From contig NZ_JANZKU010000027.1 in assembly GCF_025642785.1 (NCBI RefSeq), positions 1 to 58,763 of the forward strand: a DNA stretch of 58,763 nt, given 5' to 3'. A program made the translations under genes and the position numbers. The DNA is from Pseudomonas sp. RIT-PI-AD (lineage in GTDB: Bacteria; Pseudomonadota; Gammaproteobacteria; Pseudomonadales; Pseudomonadaceae). Each line of letters begins with the position of its first letter. The first letter of the stretch is position 1. Below the pieces are notes generated by a model. It had not been told where the DNA came from, did not search any database, and was given only the letters and a program-made list of their open reading frames with translations. Positions 1 through 7,532 of the stretch are shown in pieces.

Positions 1-1
1 G

Positions 2-703
2 CTGCGCCTGAGCGACGACCAGGGCCACCTGCTCTGGCGCGCCACCCCGGACGACTGGGCCGCCGTGCGCGATCAACAAGGCGACACCGACCAGCCGATC
101 CGCTTCCAGGGCCAGTACCATGACGAAGAAAGCGGCCTGTACTACAACCGCTACCGCTACTACGCCCCCGACCTGGGCCGCTACGTGAGCCAGGATCCGA
201 TCGGGTTGTTGGGGGGGATGAATGGGTATGGATATGTCGAAGAACAACCCTCATTAGGCTTTGACCCCTTAGGCCTAGAAGTCGCTGTTACTATCTGGCA
301 ACCGGTAGGGTGGGGCGAATCATCATTCGGACATGTATCCACTAATATAAATGGAACTACCTATTCCTTTGGGCCTGCGGGAATGAAGATTATTCCAACA
401 GAAACCTATGTAGATATGAATTCCTTCCGCGAAGGGCAGGCCGTCATACTAGATATCAGTAAAGAGCAAGAGGTGAATTTGCAACAATGCCTTTCCAATT
501 CCAGGAGAAAATATAATTTTCTAGATAATAATTGTGGTACTCCCATACAGGAGTGCCTAAGTAACATCGGAATTGAAACTCAAAAGCAAATAATGCCAGT
601 ATCCTTAGGAAACAAGCTTATTGACATGGGTATAGCAAAGAGCTATCGAAACTATGCCGCTACTAAACCTTCTAATGGCAGTAGCGCTCCATGGGCACAT
701 TAA
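2..703 (+). CDS. Rhs family protein, C-terminal end with polymorphic toxin domain (5' partial)
   Basis: The frame is open from the window edge, so only about 234 C-terminal residues are visible. The end of the Rhs core is clear: a YYNRYRYYAPDLGRY motif, SQDPIGL, and the closing DPLGL near base 277. Beyond it lies an unrelated tip of about 140 residues with much lower GC, which is typical of exchanged Rhs toxin tips. The tip has a GHVS motif (His at 332-334) and an NNCG motif (Cys at 533-535), an order that could fit a permuted papain/NlpC-like Cys-His enzyme; this fold is an inference, not an identification. Rhs proteins are known effectors of type VI or contact-dependent secretion. The gene ends inside the start of the next ORF, which supports a toxin/immunity arrangement. 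Confidence 0.85.
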   Translation: MRLSDDQGHLLWRATPDDWAAVRDQQGDTDQPIRFQGQYHDEESGLYYNRYRYYAPDLGRYVSQDPIGLLGGMNGYGYVEEQPSLGFDPLGLEVAVTIWQPVGWGESSFGHVSTNINGTTYSFGPAGMKIIPTETYVDMNSFREGQAVILDISKEQEVNLQQCLSNSRRKYNFLDNNCGTPIQECLSNIGIETQKQIMPVSLGNKLIDMGIAKSYRNYAATKPSNGSSAPWAH

Positions 704-966
704 GGAAAATATCTTTAGCGGTACTTACAGTTCTCGTCTTGCTCGGACTTGCATATGCCACGGGTCGATTACTCTCATCCGTCCAAAACGGCTACAGCTG
801 GGAGGAAATGGACTGGGAACAAAAAGGTTATACGAGTTTTGATGATTTCTGGCGTGCGAGTGAAGTTGGCAAGCGCACTGCCATATCTAAGGGGAGAAAA
901 TGCTTCGATTATTTTTCATATAAAGACGGCATTACCATAAAAATGGTATGCCCTACTAATCAGTAG
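691..966 (+). CDS. Candidate immunity protein for the Rhs toxin, membrane-anchored or exported
   Basis: This 91-residue protein starts 13 bases before the Rhs stop, in another frame, a spacing typical of Rhs toxin/immunity pairs. Residues 5-25 form a hydrophobic stretch after a basic start, reading as an uncleaved anchor or signal peptide. The remaining 65 residues are polar and contain two cysteines near the C-terminus that could form a disulfide outside the cytoplasm. An exported immunity protein implies that the toxin acts in the periplasm. No family is recognised. Base composition is AT-rich like the toxin tip, so the two probably travelled together. Function is inferred from position only. 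Confidence 0.6.
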   Translation: MGTLRKISLAVLTVLVLLGLAYATGRLLSSVQNGYSWEEMDWEQKGYTSFDDFWRASEVGKRTAISKGRKCFDYFSYKDGITIKMVCPTNQ

Positions 967-1021
967 CCAATCGTGAGTTATGTATGACTTCACGCAGAAA
1001 AAAGACTGGTATAACCCTATA

Positions 1022-1037
1022 GGGCACCTCTAAAACC
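1022..1037 (-). repeat. Probable terminal inverted repeat of the IS5-family remnant (3' end)
   Basis: GGGCACCTCTAAAACC lies about 80 bases past the transposase stop codon. Ends of the form GGxCACCTCTAAAA are familiar from IS5-group elements. The matching repeat at the other end is missing because that side of the element has been lost. Recognised by pattern only. Confidence 0.5.
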
Positions 1038-1116
1038 GCCCCCTGGAGCAATTACCGACCCCGTGCGCTACTGCGCACGGGTAAGTCTGGCCGAGGTGAC
1101 TCGGCATCGGCCCGGA

Positions 1117-1853
1117 TCAGGCCATTTCCAGCGGGCTCGTCATTCGTTTCAGGTTGTATACCGCTGACTTGAACGTCAGGCCAAACTCTGCCCGTGCCAG
1201 ACCGATACCTCTGATCGCCTTGCCCCCCATCTGCGCCAAGCTGGCGAAGATATGTTCGACCCTCGCTCTGGGGCTGGCTATTCGCCGATTACGCGCTTGG
1301 TCGCGTACTCCAATCGGCTTGCCAGCCTTCCCCTCGCGCTGGATATGCGGCCGCCAGCCAATCGGCTTGAGCCAGCGCTCACAAGGGCGATCGTGATAAC
1401 CCCGATCGGCCCAGACATCACGGCTGCTGTTGTGCCGATCCAGCACATCCACGAGATGCAGGGTATCAGCCACGCTGGTGTCACTGACCTTTACCTGTGG
1501 CGGATCAGCTTGTGCCGCCGGTCGACGCTGACCGAGAGTTTGTAGCCGAAATAAGACTTGCCATGCTTCTTCGTCCAGCGCGCCTGGACATCCTTTTGCC
1601 GACGCTTGACCGACGACACTCGACAGAAACCGCTTGGGCTTTGACCAATGCCTGCTCCTCAGAACGGTTGTGCTGGGTCGGTGCGCGGACGATGCTGGCG
1701 TCGATGATCTGCCCCTCGCGTGTGCTGAAGCCATACAGTTGAAGCTGGCGTTGCACTTCGTTAAAGATCAGGTGCTCAACCTTGGCTTTGACCAGCCGCT
1801 CACGGAAATTCCAGACCGTGTTGCGGTCCGGAACCCGTGCCGAGGTTTCCCCC
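1117..1853 (-). pseudogene. IS5-family transposase, truncated and frameshifted
   Basis: Pieces of one DDE transposase are spread over three minus-strand frames. The 5' piece reads VPDRNTVWNFRERL and then IDASIVRAPTQHNRSEEQ (about 1850-1660). A middle piece reads KKHGKSYFGYKLSVSVD (about 1570-1520) in a second frame. The C-terminal piece, with VSDTSVADTLHLVDVLDRH, RGYHD and the RRIASPRARVEHIFA motif, is in a third frame and ends at 1117. At least two frame shifts and loss of roughly the first 100 codons make it non-functional. The element sits between the Rhs/immunity pair and oprG and ends abruptly beside the oprG terminator. Confidence 0.85.
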
Positions 1854-1863
1854 GGTTAACCTT

Positions 1864-1884
1864 CGCGCCGGCCTGGCCGGCGCG
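1864..1884 (-). terminator. oprG: GC-rich hairpin just downstream of oprG
   Basis: A perfect 9-bp stem (CGCGCCGGC / GCCGGCGCG) with a 3-base loop follows the oprG stop by a few bases. No T-run follows it; the decayed IS element starts within about 10 bases, so the tail may have been lost. Confidence 0.5.
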
Positions 1885-1891
1885 TGCCGCA

Positions 1892-2563
1892 TCAGAACTT
1901 GTAGCCGATGCCGACCATGTAGACCCAGGGGTCCACGTCCACGTCGACCTTGACCTTGCCCACGCCGTCCAGGTTGGTGGTGGCCTTGGTGTCGATGTCC
2001 ATGTACCAGACGGCGGCGTTGAGCATCAGGTGGTCGGTCAGCATGTAGTCCATGCCGGCTTCCAGGGCCAGACCCCAGGAGTCGTCGAGGTCGAGGTTGC
2101 TGAAGCCTTGTTCTTTACGCTGGCCGGTGAGTTTCTCGTCGAAGAACACGGTGTAGTTCAGACCGGCGCCGACATAGGGCTGGAATGCCGAGTGCGGGTC
2201 CAGCGGGAAGTACTGCAGGTTCAGGGTCGGCGGCAGGTGCTTGATATCGGCCAGTTTGCCGTCGAGCGCGCCCAGGCCTTTCACGCCCACTTCATGCTTG
2301 AAGGGGGTCGCGGCGATCAGTTCGATACCCAGGTTATCGGTGAGCATGTAGGTGCCGGTCAGGCCGAGTTGGGTGTCGCTGTCGAGGGTGGCCTTGGTGC
2401 CGCCCACTTTGGAGCCGGCGATGGACAGCTTGGAGCTGTCTTCGTGCGGGTCGACGGTGGCGGCGCCGGCACGAATGATGACGTCGCCGGCCTGGTGCGC
2501 GTGCGCCAGCGGCGAGGCGATGGCCAGTGCAAGCAGGGAGGCGGTGAAAAGAGACTTACGCAT
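1892..2563 (-). CDS. oprG: OmpW-family outer membrane protein OprG
   Basis: The 223-residue product has a signal peptide (MRKSLFTASLLALAIASPLAHA) and then the OmpW pattern: AGDVIIRAGAATVDP near the mature N-terminus, LQYFPLD and FQPYVGAGLNYT in the middle, and a final aromatic-rich strand ending in GIGYKF. Members form an eight-stranded outer membrane barrel that passes small hydrophobic molecules. The start is set at the ATG in front of RKSLF, because GGAG lies six bases upstream and the signal peptide begins there; in-frame upstream ATGs would add an odd leader. An ANR-type site lies upstream, in line with reported oxygen/iron control of oprG in P. aeruginosa. First gene of the region syntenic with PAO1. 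Confidence 0.9.
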   Translation of the reverse strand: MRKSLFTASLLALAIASPLAHAHQAGDVIIRAGAATVDPHEDSSKLSIAGSKVGGTKATLDSDTQLGLTGTYMLTDNLGIELIAATPFKHEVGVKGLGALDGKLADIKHLPPTLNLQYFPLDPHSAFQPYVGAGLNYTVFFDEKLTGQRKEQGFSNLDLDDSWGLALEAGMDYMLTDHLMLNAAVWYMDIDTKATTNLDGVGKVKVDVDVDPWVYMVGIGYKF

Positions 2564-2603
2564 GATGGGCTCCATCAGGTTATGAGCTGTGTTGGCTGAG
2601 TCC

Positions 2604-2645
2604 AATGTTAGGGGCCGTGACGCCGCCGGTCTTGATCCAGCTCAA
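2604..2645 (-). promoter_or_regulatory. oprG: ANR/FNR-type box and -10 element of oprG
   Basis: TTGATCCAGCTCAA at 2632-2645 differs from the TTGAT-N4-ATCAA consensus at one position. On the minus strand a TAACAT hexamer (2610-2605) lies where a -10 element should be if the box is centred near -41.5, giving a start near 2597. This is the class II layout expected for an ANR-activated promoter. Pattern match only. Confidence 0.6.
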
Positions 2646-2698
2646 TGGATGGATGCGTGGCGGGCCCATCGAGTGAACGATTGGCCCTTGCCGTGGAC

Positions 2699-3241
2699 TC
2701 AGTCGGGTATTTCGTACGGGTAAATGCGAGTGGCGCGCATCCGGTAGCCGGCATCCGCCAGTTCGCTCCGGGCGGCCTCTACCTTCAGCGCACCCTCGAC
2801 CCAGAACGGCTGATACAGCGCATCGAGGGCGATGCCTTCGGCGCTTTCAACATAGACGATCTGGTTCGAAGGTGGCGGCGGAACGTGAATGCAGGCGCCG
2901 AAGTAAGGAACGAGGAGGAAGGACGTCGCTTTACCGGCTTCGCTGACCTCCAGGGGCACCACGTAGCCCGGTAGCTTGACGCCCAGACCGTCCAGCGCCT
3001 GCACCACCGGGGCATCCGGCTGGCGCTGCACGGCGGCCGGGCCGCTTTCGGCGGCGAGTGCATCGGCCAGTTGCGACAGGTCGTGCAGCGGCGCTTGCGC
3101 CTCGGGCCGCGAAGGCGTACCCGCCGGGATCAGCTCGTCCCAGGACAATTCCCGTAGCTCCGCCGAATGACAGGGCAGCGCGAGGGCCAGCGACAGGCAC
3201 AGGGCCCACCCTTTCCCTTTCATCTTCGAGGACCGGTTCAT
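2699..3241 (-). CDS. DUF3299 periplasmic protein of the zinc-starvation operon
   Basis: About 180 residues, with an N-terminal export signal (MKGKGWALCLSLALALPCHSA within the first 30 residues) and the DUF3299 core: LPGYVVPLE, FLLVPYFGACIHVPPPPSNQ and a YPYEIPD end. The GACIHVPPPP segment holds a Cys and His that could bind metal. The start at 3241 gives an ATGA overlap with the stop of the permease gene; a second ATG at 3223 begins the signal peptide more neatly and may be the true start. It is the last of four genes behind a Zur-type operator, so a role in zinc handling is likely but its activity is unknown. Confidence 0.8.
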   Translation of the reverse strand: MNRSSKMKGKGWALCLSLALALPCHSAELRELSWDELIPAGTPSRPEAQAPLHDLSQLADALAAESGPAAVQRQPDAPVVQALDGLGVKLPGYVVPLEVSEAGKATSFLLVPYFGACIHVPPPPSNQIVYVESAEGIALDALYQPFWVEGALKVEAARSELADAGYRMRATRIYPYEIPD

Positions 3242-4500
3242 AGGCGGATCGACAGGCCGTCCAGCAGCGACTGCCGGTAGGCGCGCCAGGCGGGTACGCA
3301 GCCCATCGCCAGCGCCGCGGTGAGGATGCCGCCGAGCAGGGTCCACTCGTAGGCGCTGGGGGCGTCCAGCGGCAGGTACAGGCCGTAGGCCGACTGCACG
3401 TAGCCTTGGCCGGCGGCGATCCCCAGGTACAGCAGGGCAACCCCGAGGGCGGCGCCCGCCAACGCCAGCGCCAGGGCCTCGAAGATCAACAGGCAGGCGA
3501 CCTGCCAGGGGCGCGCGCCCACCGAGCGCAGGATCGCCATTTCCCGGCGCCGTTCGTTGAGGCTGGTGAGAATCGCCGTGAGCATGCCGATCAGCCCGGT
3601 CAGGACGACGAACAGGGACACCACGAACAGGGCTTTTTCCGCCGTTCCCATCAGGCTCCAGAGCTCTTGCAGGGCCACGCCGGGGAGGATCGCCAGCAAG
3701 GGCTCGCCGCGGTATTCGTTGATTTCCCGTTGCAGGGCGAAGGTCGCGACCTTGTTGTCCAGGCCCAGCAGCATCGCGGTGATCGCCTGGGGTTCGAGGT
3801 TCATCGTTCGCGCCTGCTCGGCGCTCACCTTGTCGGCCCCCCGCGCGGGCATGCCGTTGCGCCAATCGACATGCAGGGCCTCCATGCCTGCCAGGGAGAT
3901 GTGCAGGGTGCGGTCCACCGGGGTGCCGGTGCGGGCAAGGATACCGACGACCCTGAAGGGCTTGTCGTCGTGCTTGGTCAGGCTGACCTGGCTCACCCCG
4001 TGGGCCAGCACGATGCGGTCGCCCAGTTCGTAGTGCAGGGCCTCGGCCACCTCGGCGCCGAGCACCACGTCGAACAGGTCGGCGAAGGCCGCGCCCTGGG
4101 CCAGTTGCAGCGCTCGCCCGCGGCCGTAGCGATAGTGCTCGAAATAACCGGAGTCGGTGCCCAGCACCCGGTAGCCGCGATGGGAATCGCCCAGGGACAG
4201 CGGCACGGCCCAGGCGACCTTGGGGTGATGGGCGAAGCGCTCGAAGCTGTCCCAGCGGATGTTGTTGGTGGCGTTACCGATGCGGAACACCGAGTACAGC
4301 AGCAGATTCACCGACCCCGAACGGGCACCGACGACCAAGTCGGTGCCGCTGATGGTGCTGGCGAAGCTGCTGCGCGCCTCGGTGCGGATGCGTTCCACGG
4401 CCAGCAGCAGGCACACCGACAGGGCGATGGCGAACACCGTGAGCAGGGCGGTGAAGCGGCGATTGTTCAGGCTGGCCAGGGCCAGGCGCATCAAGTACAT
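3238..4500 (-). CDS. ABC transporter permease, FtsX/MacB type
   Basis: A 420-residue inner membrane protein with the FtsX layout: one transmembrane segment at residues 17-35, a periplasmic domain of about 230 residues, and three membrane segments in the C-terminal third around the LTAILTSLNERRREMAILRSVGA motif that contacts the ATPase. The family moves substrates such as lipoproteins or works as a mechanotransmitter rather than a classical importer. It pairs with the ATPase gene one base upstream. The same ABC pair next to a DUF2796 gene occurs in the zinc-regulated PA4063-PA4066 operon of P. aeruginosa and the zrg genes of Vibrio. Confidence 0.88.
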   Translation of the reverse strand: MYLMRLALASLNNRRFTALLTVFAIALSVCLLLAVERIRTEARSSFASTISGTDLVVGARSGSVNLLLYSVFRIGNATNNIRWDSFERFAHHPKVAWAVPLSLGDSHRGYRVLGTDSGYFEHYRYGRGRALQLAQGAAFADLFDVVLGAEVAEALHYELGDRIVLAHGVSQVSLTKHDDKPFRVVGILARTGTPVDRTLHISLAGMEALHVDWRNGMPARGADKVSAEQARTMNLEPQAITAMLLGLDNKVATFALQREINEYRGEPLLAILPGVALQELWSLMGTAEKALFVVSLFVVLTGLIGMLTAILTSLNERRREMAILRSVGARPWQVACLLIFEALALALAGAALGVALLYLGIAAGQGYVQSAYGLYLPLDAPSAYEWTLLGGILTAALAMGCVPAWRAYRQSLLDGLSIRL

Positions 4501-4501
4501 G

Positions 4502-5206
4502 TCAGCGCTCCATGGGTTGGCTGGCGCGGTTGAGATCGCTCAGGGACAGGTCGCGGTCGAACAGCCCCGCCAGGCTGCGGTCGTGGCTGACGAACAGCAG
4601 GCTGGCGCCGGCCTCGCGGCATTCGGCGAACAACAGGCGCAGGAAGGCTTCGCGGGTGTCGGCGTCGAGCGCGGAGGTGGGTTCGTCGGCGATCACCAGT
4701 TCGGGTTGGCCGATCAAGGCTCGGGCGGCGGCGACCCGCTGCTGCTGGCCGATGGACAAGCTGTCCGCGCGTCGCTCCAGCATCCCCTCGGGTAGGCCCA
4801 GGTGGGTCAGCAAGGCCTCGGCGGCCCGGGCGACCCCGCCGTGGCGCTGGCTGGCCCGCGTGCGCCTGAGCCGGGAAAAGCGGCAGGGCAGCTCGACGTT
4901 CTCCCGCACCGACAGGAACGGCAGCAGGTTGAATTGCTGGAAGATGTAGCCGGTGTGCTCGACGCGGAAGCGGTCGCGCGCCCCGGCGGACAGGCTGCCC
5001 AGGTCTTCGCCGAGCAGGCGGACGCGACCGCGTCCGGGCGTCTGCACGCCACCGAGCAGGCCGAGCAGGGTGGTCTTGCCGCTGCCGCTAGGCCCCTTCA
5101 GAAACAGGGTTTCACCCGGGGCCAGTTGGAAGTGTGGAATGTCCAGCAACTCCGGCTGGCCTGGCCAGGCGAAGCCGAGGTCGGTGAGTTCGAGCAATGC
5201 AGTCAT
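4502..5206 (-). CDS. ABC transporter ATP-binding protein, LolD/MacB type
   Basis: This 234-residue ATPase has a Walker A GPSGSGKT (residues 38-45), a Q-loop in FQQFNLLPFL (about 89-98), the signature LSIGQQQ (about 150-156, with Ile in place of the first Gly), and Walker B LVIADEP followed by the D-loop SALD. The histidine switch is in FVSHD. The permease starts directly after its stop, so they form one transporter, presumably energising extraction or delivery of a periplasmic substrate during zinc limitation. About 70 bases separate it from the DUF2796 gene upstream, which is short enough for one transcript. Confidence 0.9.
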   Translation of the reverse strand: MTALLELTDLGFAWPGQPELLDIPHFQLAPGETLFLKGPSGSGKTTLLGLLGGVQTPGRGRVRLLGEDLGSLSAGARDRFRVEHTGYIFQQFNLLPFLSVRENVELPCRFSRLRRTRASQRHGGVARAAEALLTHLGLPEGMLERRADSLSIGQQQRVAAARALIGQPELVIADEPTSALDADTREAFLRLLFAECREAGASLLFVSHDRSLAGLFDRDLSLSDLNRASQPMER

Positions 5207-5279
5207 GGCGAGTCCGGTAGACGCTGGCGCGGGGAGGGCCGGCGCCCGCAGGATCCGCCGGCGCAGGGCGGGGCGGGTG

Positions 5280-5852
5280 TCAGAAGCTCACTCTCGGCTG
5301 GGCCGGCGTGAGCTCGATGCCCTGTTGGCCCTTCGGCCCGATCAGTTGCACGTGAAGGCTGTGGGTCTCGGGGAAGCGCTTGAAGAATGCCGTCAGGTCC
5401 AGGCCGGAGAGCGCGTCGGGGCGGGCGCAGGCGAGGCTGTAGTCGGCGTCGATGTCATTGTGGACGTGGCCGGGGTGGGCTTCCTCGGCCGCCTCGTGCG
5501 CAGGGGCGGCCGGCGCGTCGCCGAACAGCGGGCTTTTCAGCGCATGGCTGGAGAGGGCGCAGTCGGCCGCTGGCGGAATGCCGAACAGTTCCAGCGGCCG
5601 CTCCAGTTGCGTGCGCGCCGCGGCCAGGGTGGCTTTGTCGATGTCGCTGGAAGCGGCGTGTTCGAAGCCGAGGATGTTCATCGCGGGCGTTTCCAGCTCG
5701 ATGTCCAGGGTCTTGTCTTCCAGCGCCAGATTCAGCGCCGCCACGCCATGCTCGTGCTTGCCGAGGCTGCCGTGGGCGTCCTCGTCAGGGTCGTGGGCCT
5801 GTGCCGAGAGGGGCAGCAGCGCGAAGGGCAGAAGGAGCAGCAGGTGGCGCAT
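5280..5852 (-). CDS. ZrgA-like DUF2796 zinc uptake protein
   Basis: A 190-residue exported protein: signal peptide MRHLLLLLPFALLPLSAQA, then a histidine- and acid-rich N-terminus (HDPDEDAHGSLGKHEHG) and a second His cluster (HEAAEEAHPGHVHND) near the middle. These clusters are likely zinc ligands. DUF2796 proteins (ZrgA in Vibrio) are periplasmic and belong to zinc-starvation regulons. It is the first gene of the operon, and a near-perfect Zur palindrome lies 30 bases upstream of its ATG. It probably acts with the following ABC pair and the DUF3299 protein. Confidence 0.87.
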   Translation of the reverse strand: MRHLLLLLPFALLPLSAQAHDPDEDAHGSLGKHEHGVAALNLALEDKTLDIELETPAMNILGFEHAASSDIDKATLAAARTQLERPLELFGIPPAADCALSSHALKSPLFGDAPAAPAHEAAEEAHPGHVHNDIDADYSLACARPDALSGLDLTAFFKRFPETHSLHVQLIGPKGQQGIELTPAQPRVSF

Positions 5853-5881
5853 GGGAATCTCCGGAAGGGCTGAATTGGTTT

Positions 5882-5894
5882 GTTATAGTATTAC
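5882..5894. promoter_or_regulatory. Zur-type operator of the zinc-starvation operon
   Basis: GTTATAGTATTAC matches the GTTATA-N-TATAAC palindrome bound by Zur in gamma-proteobacteria with one mismatch. It lies 30 bases upstream of the DUF2796 start, where repressor binding would block RNA polymerase. It is also about 80 bases upstream of the divergent gene at 5974, which it might affect too. Confidence 0.75.
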
Positions 5895-5973
5895 TATTGC
5901 GGCGGCTTGACCAGATCGCTTGGCGCTGTTCGGATGGCATGGGAGCATGGGTTCTTTTGGCGGGGAACGACCC

Positions 5974-6318
5974 ATGCGCATTCACGGCACGATCGGCGGG
6001 TGGCCGGTGGACTTGACCCTGGAACTGGACGAACACGAGTGGGCGGCCCTGGCTCCCGGGCTGTCGGGGCCGCCGACGGCCGTCGAGGCGCCCGTCCGCC
6101 ACGAGCCCGCCGCGACGCCACAGGAGGGTCTCTGGCAAGGCGCGCAGGACCTGTTGCGCGAGGCCGGCTCCATGGAAGGCCCGCAGTTGCTGGCTGACCT
6201 CGAGGCCCTGGCCGGCGGTGCGGCGGCCGGCAAGCGCCTGCTGGTGCGCTTGCGCCACAGTCCCCAGGTACGGCTGGAGGCTGGCGTCGATGCGCCGGTC
6301 TATCACTGGATCGGCTGA
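5974..6318 (+). CDS. Hypothetical protein (PA4062-like)
   Basis: A 114-residue soluble protein with no signal peptide or membrane segment and no family I recognise. The N-terminus (MRIHGTIGGWPVDLTLELDEHEW) looks like a short beta-hairpin; the middle is Pro/Ala rich; the C-terminal half is predicted helical and ends in a strand. The start at 5974 is chosen because GGGGA lies eight bases upstream; an in-frame codon at 5920 would add 18 unlikely residues. It is divergent from the Zur-controlled operon and shares its intergenic region. In PAO1 a gene of this kind lies in the same place. Confidence 0.65.
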   Translation: MRIHGTIGGWPVDLTLELDEHEWAALAPGLSGPPTAVEAPVRHEPAATPQEGLWQGAQDLLREAGSMEGPQLLADLEALAGGAAAGKRLLVRLRHSPQVRLEAGVDAPVYHWIG

Positions 6319-6563
6319 GCCCTCGGCGGATCAGCGGTTGCGGTCGCCCGGATTGGCGTTGACGGGCATCCGCCCATGGGCCGCCCAGGACGACCCCGCG
6401 TGCGGTGGAGGGCTCGCGACGAGCCGACGGCGGGTGCCTCGTTGCGGAGCGGCCGCGAACTACGAAAAAGAGGGATGACGGGCTACGCGGCCGCCCGGGC
6501 GAGGATGCCGGCCGATGTCCGGCCGTCGTCGCGCGGACAGGGCGCGGACGACGGCCGAGGCGA

Positions 6564-7436
6564 TCAGTAGATCGCCTGGTACAGCTTGCGCCGGTAGGCC
6601 GTGACCAGCGGGTGGGCACTGCCCAGCAGGTCGAAGACTTGCAGCAGGGTCTTGTGGGGCAGGCCGCCGGCGTACTCGCGGTTGCGCACGAAGATCCGCA
6701 GCAGCGCTTCCAGGGCCGGCTCGTACTGCTGCCGGGCCAATTGCTGGACCGCCAGTTGGTAGGCCGCCTCGTCGTCCTCGGGGTTCTGCGCCAGGCGACT
6801 TTTCAGGGTGGCCACGTCCGGCAGGTCGCCGGCCTGGCGGAGGAAGGTCAGTTGCGCGCGTGCCCCGGCCAGCGCCTGCTTGTGTTCGTCGCCCTGGACC
6901 GCGTCCAGCACGCTCTCCGCTTCGCCCAACTGGCCCCGCTCGGCCAGGCAGCGCGCGTAAAGGATCAGCGCCGCGGCGTTCTGGTTGTCATCCTCCAGCA
7001 CCTGCTTGAGCAAGGCCTCGGCTTCTCCGATGCGGCCCTCGGCGAACAGCGCCTGCGCGCGTTCCAGCAGGTCGGCCTCGGGCTCGGGCGGCAACTGCAC
7101 GTGGGGCGCCAGCATCGCGCGGATCGCCGACTCGGGCTGGGCGCCGGCGAAGCCGTCGACCGGCTGGCCGTCCTTGAACAGCACCACGGTGGGCAGGCTG
7201 CGCACGCCGAAGCGCATCACGATGTCCTGTTCGATGTCGCAGTTCACCTTGGCCAGCAGCAGTTCGCCCTGGTACTCCTCGGTGATCTTCGCCAGTAACG
7301 GCATCAGGGCTTTGCAGGGCGCGCACCACTCGGCCCAGAAATCCACCAGCACCGGTTTGTGGAAGGAGTTCTCGATCACCAGTTGATCGAATTGGGCCGT
7401 GCCGGATACGTCGAAGAGGTAGGGGAGATCGCTCAT
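6564..7436 (-). CDS. ybbN: YbbN-type thioredoxin-fold co-chaperone with TPR tail
   Basis: 290 residues. The N-terminal 110 form a thioredoxin domain with the full active site WCAPC (residues 37-41) and the cis-proline motif VRSLPTVVLF. The remainder is TPR-like (about residues 120-285), which in E. coli YbbN (CnoX) docks to chaperones. Unlike E. coli YbbN, which lacks one of the two active-site cysteines, this protein keeps both and may be redox active. It is probably its own transcription unit; a GC-rich gap of about 245 bases separates its 3' end from the convergent gene ending at 6318. Confidence 0.88.
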   Translation of the reverse strand: MSDLPYLFDVSGTAQFDQLVIENSFHKPVLVDFWAEWCAPCKALMPLLAKITEEYQGELLLAKVNCDIEQDIVMRFGVRSLPTVVLFKDGQPVDGFAGAQPESAIRAMLAPHVQLPPEPEADLLERAQALFAEGRIGEAEALLKQVLEDDNQNAAALILYARCLAERGQLGEAESVLDAVQGDEHKQALAGARAQLTFLRQAGDLPDVATLKSRLAQNPEDDEAAYQLAVQQLARQQYEPALEALLRIFVRNREYAGGLPHKTLLQVFDLLGSAHPLVTAYRRKLYQAIY

Positions 7437-7532
7437 GGGGTGTCTCGAAGAAAGGTCTCTAGGGAAGACGATGGGCCATAGGCTATAGGTTGCGAGGGCG
7501 GCATAAAAGCGTTGGCGATCTGGATCGGCGCC

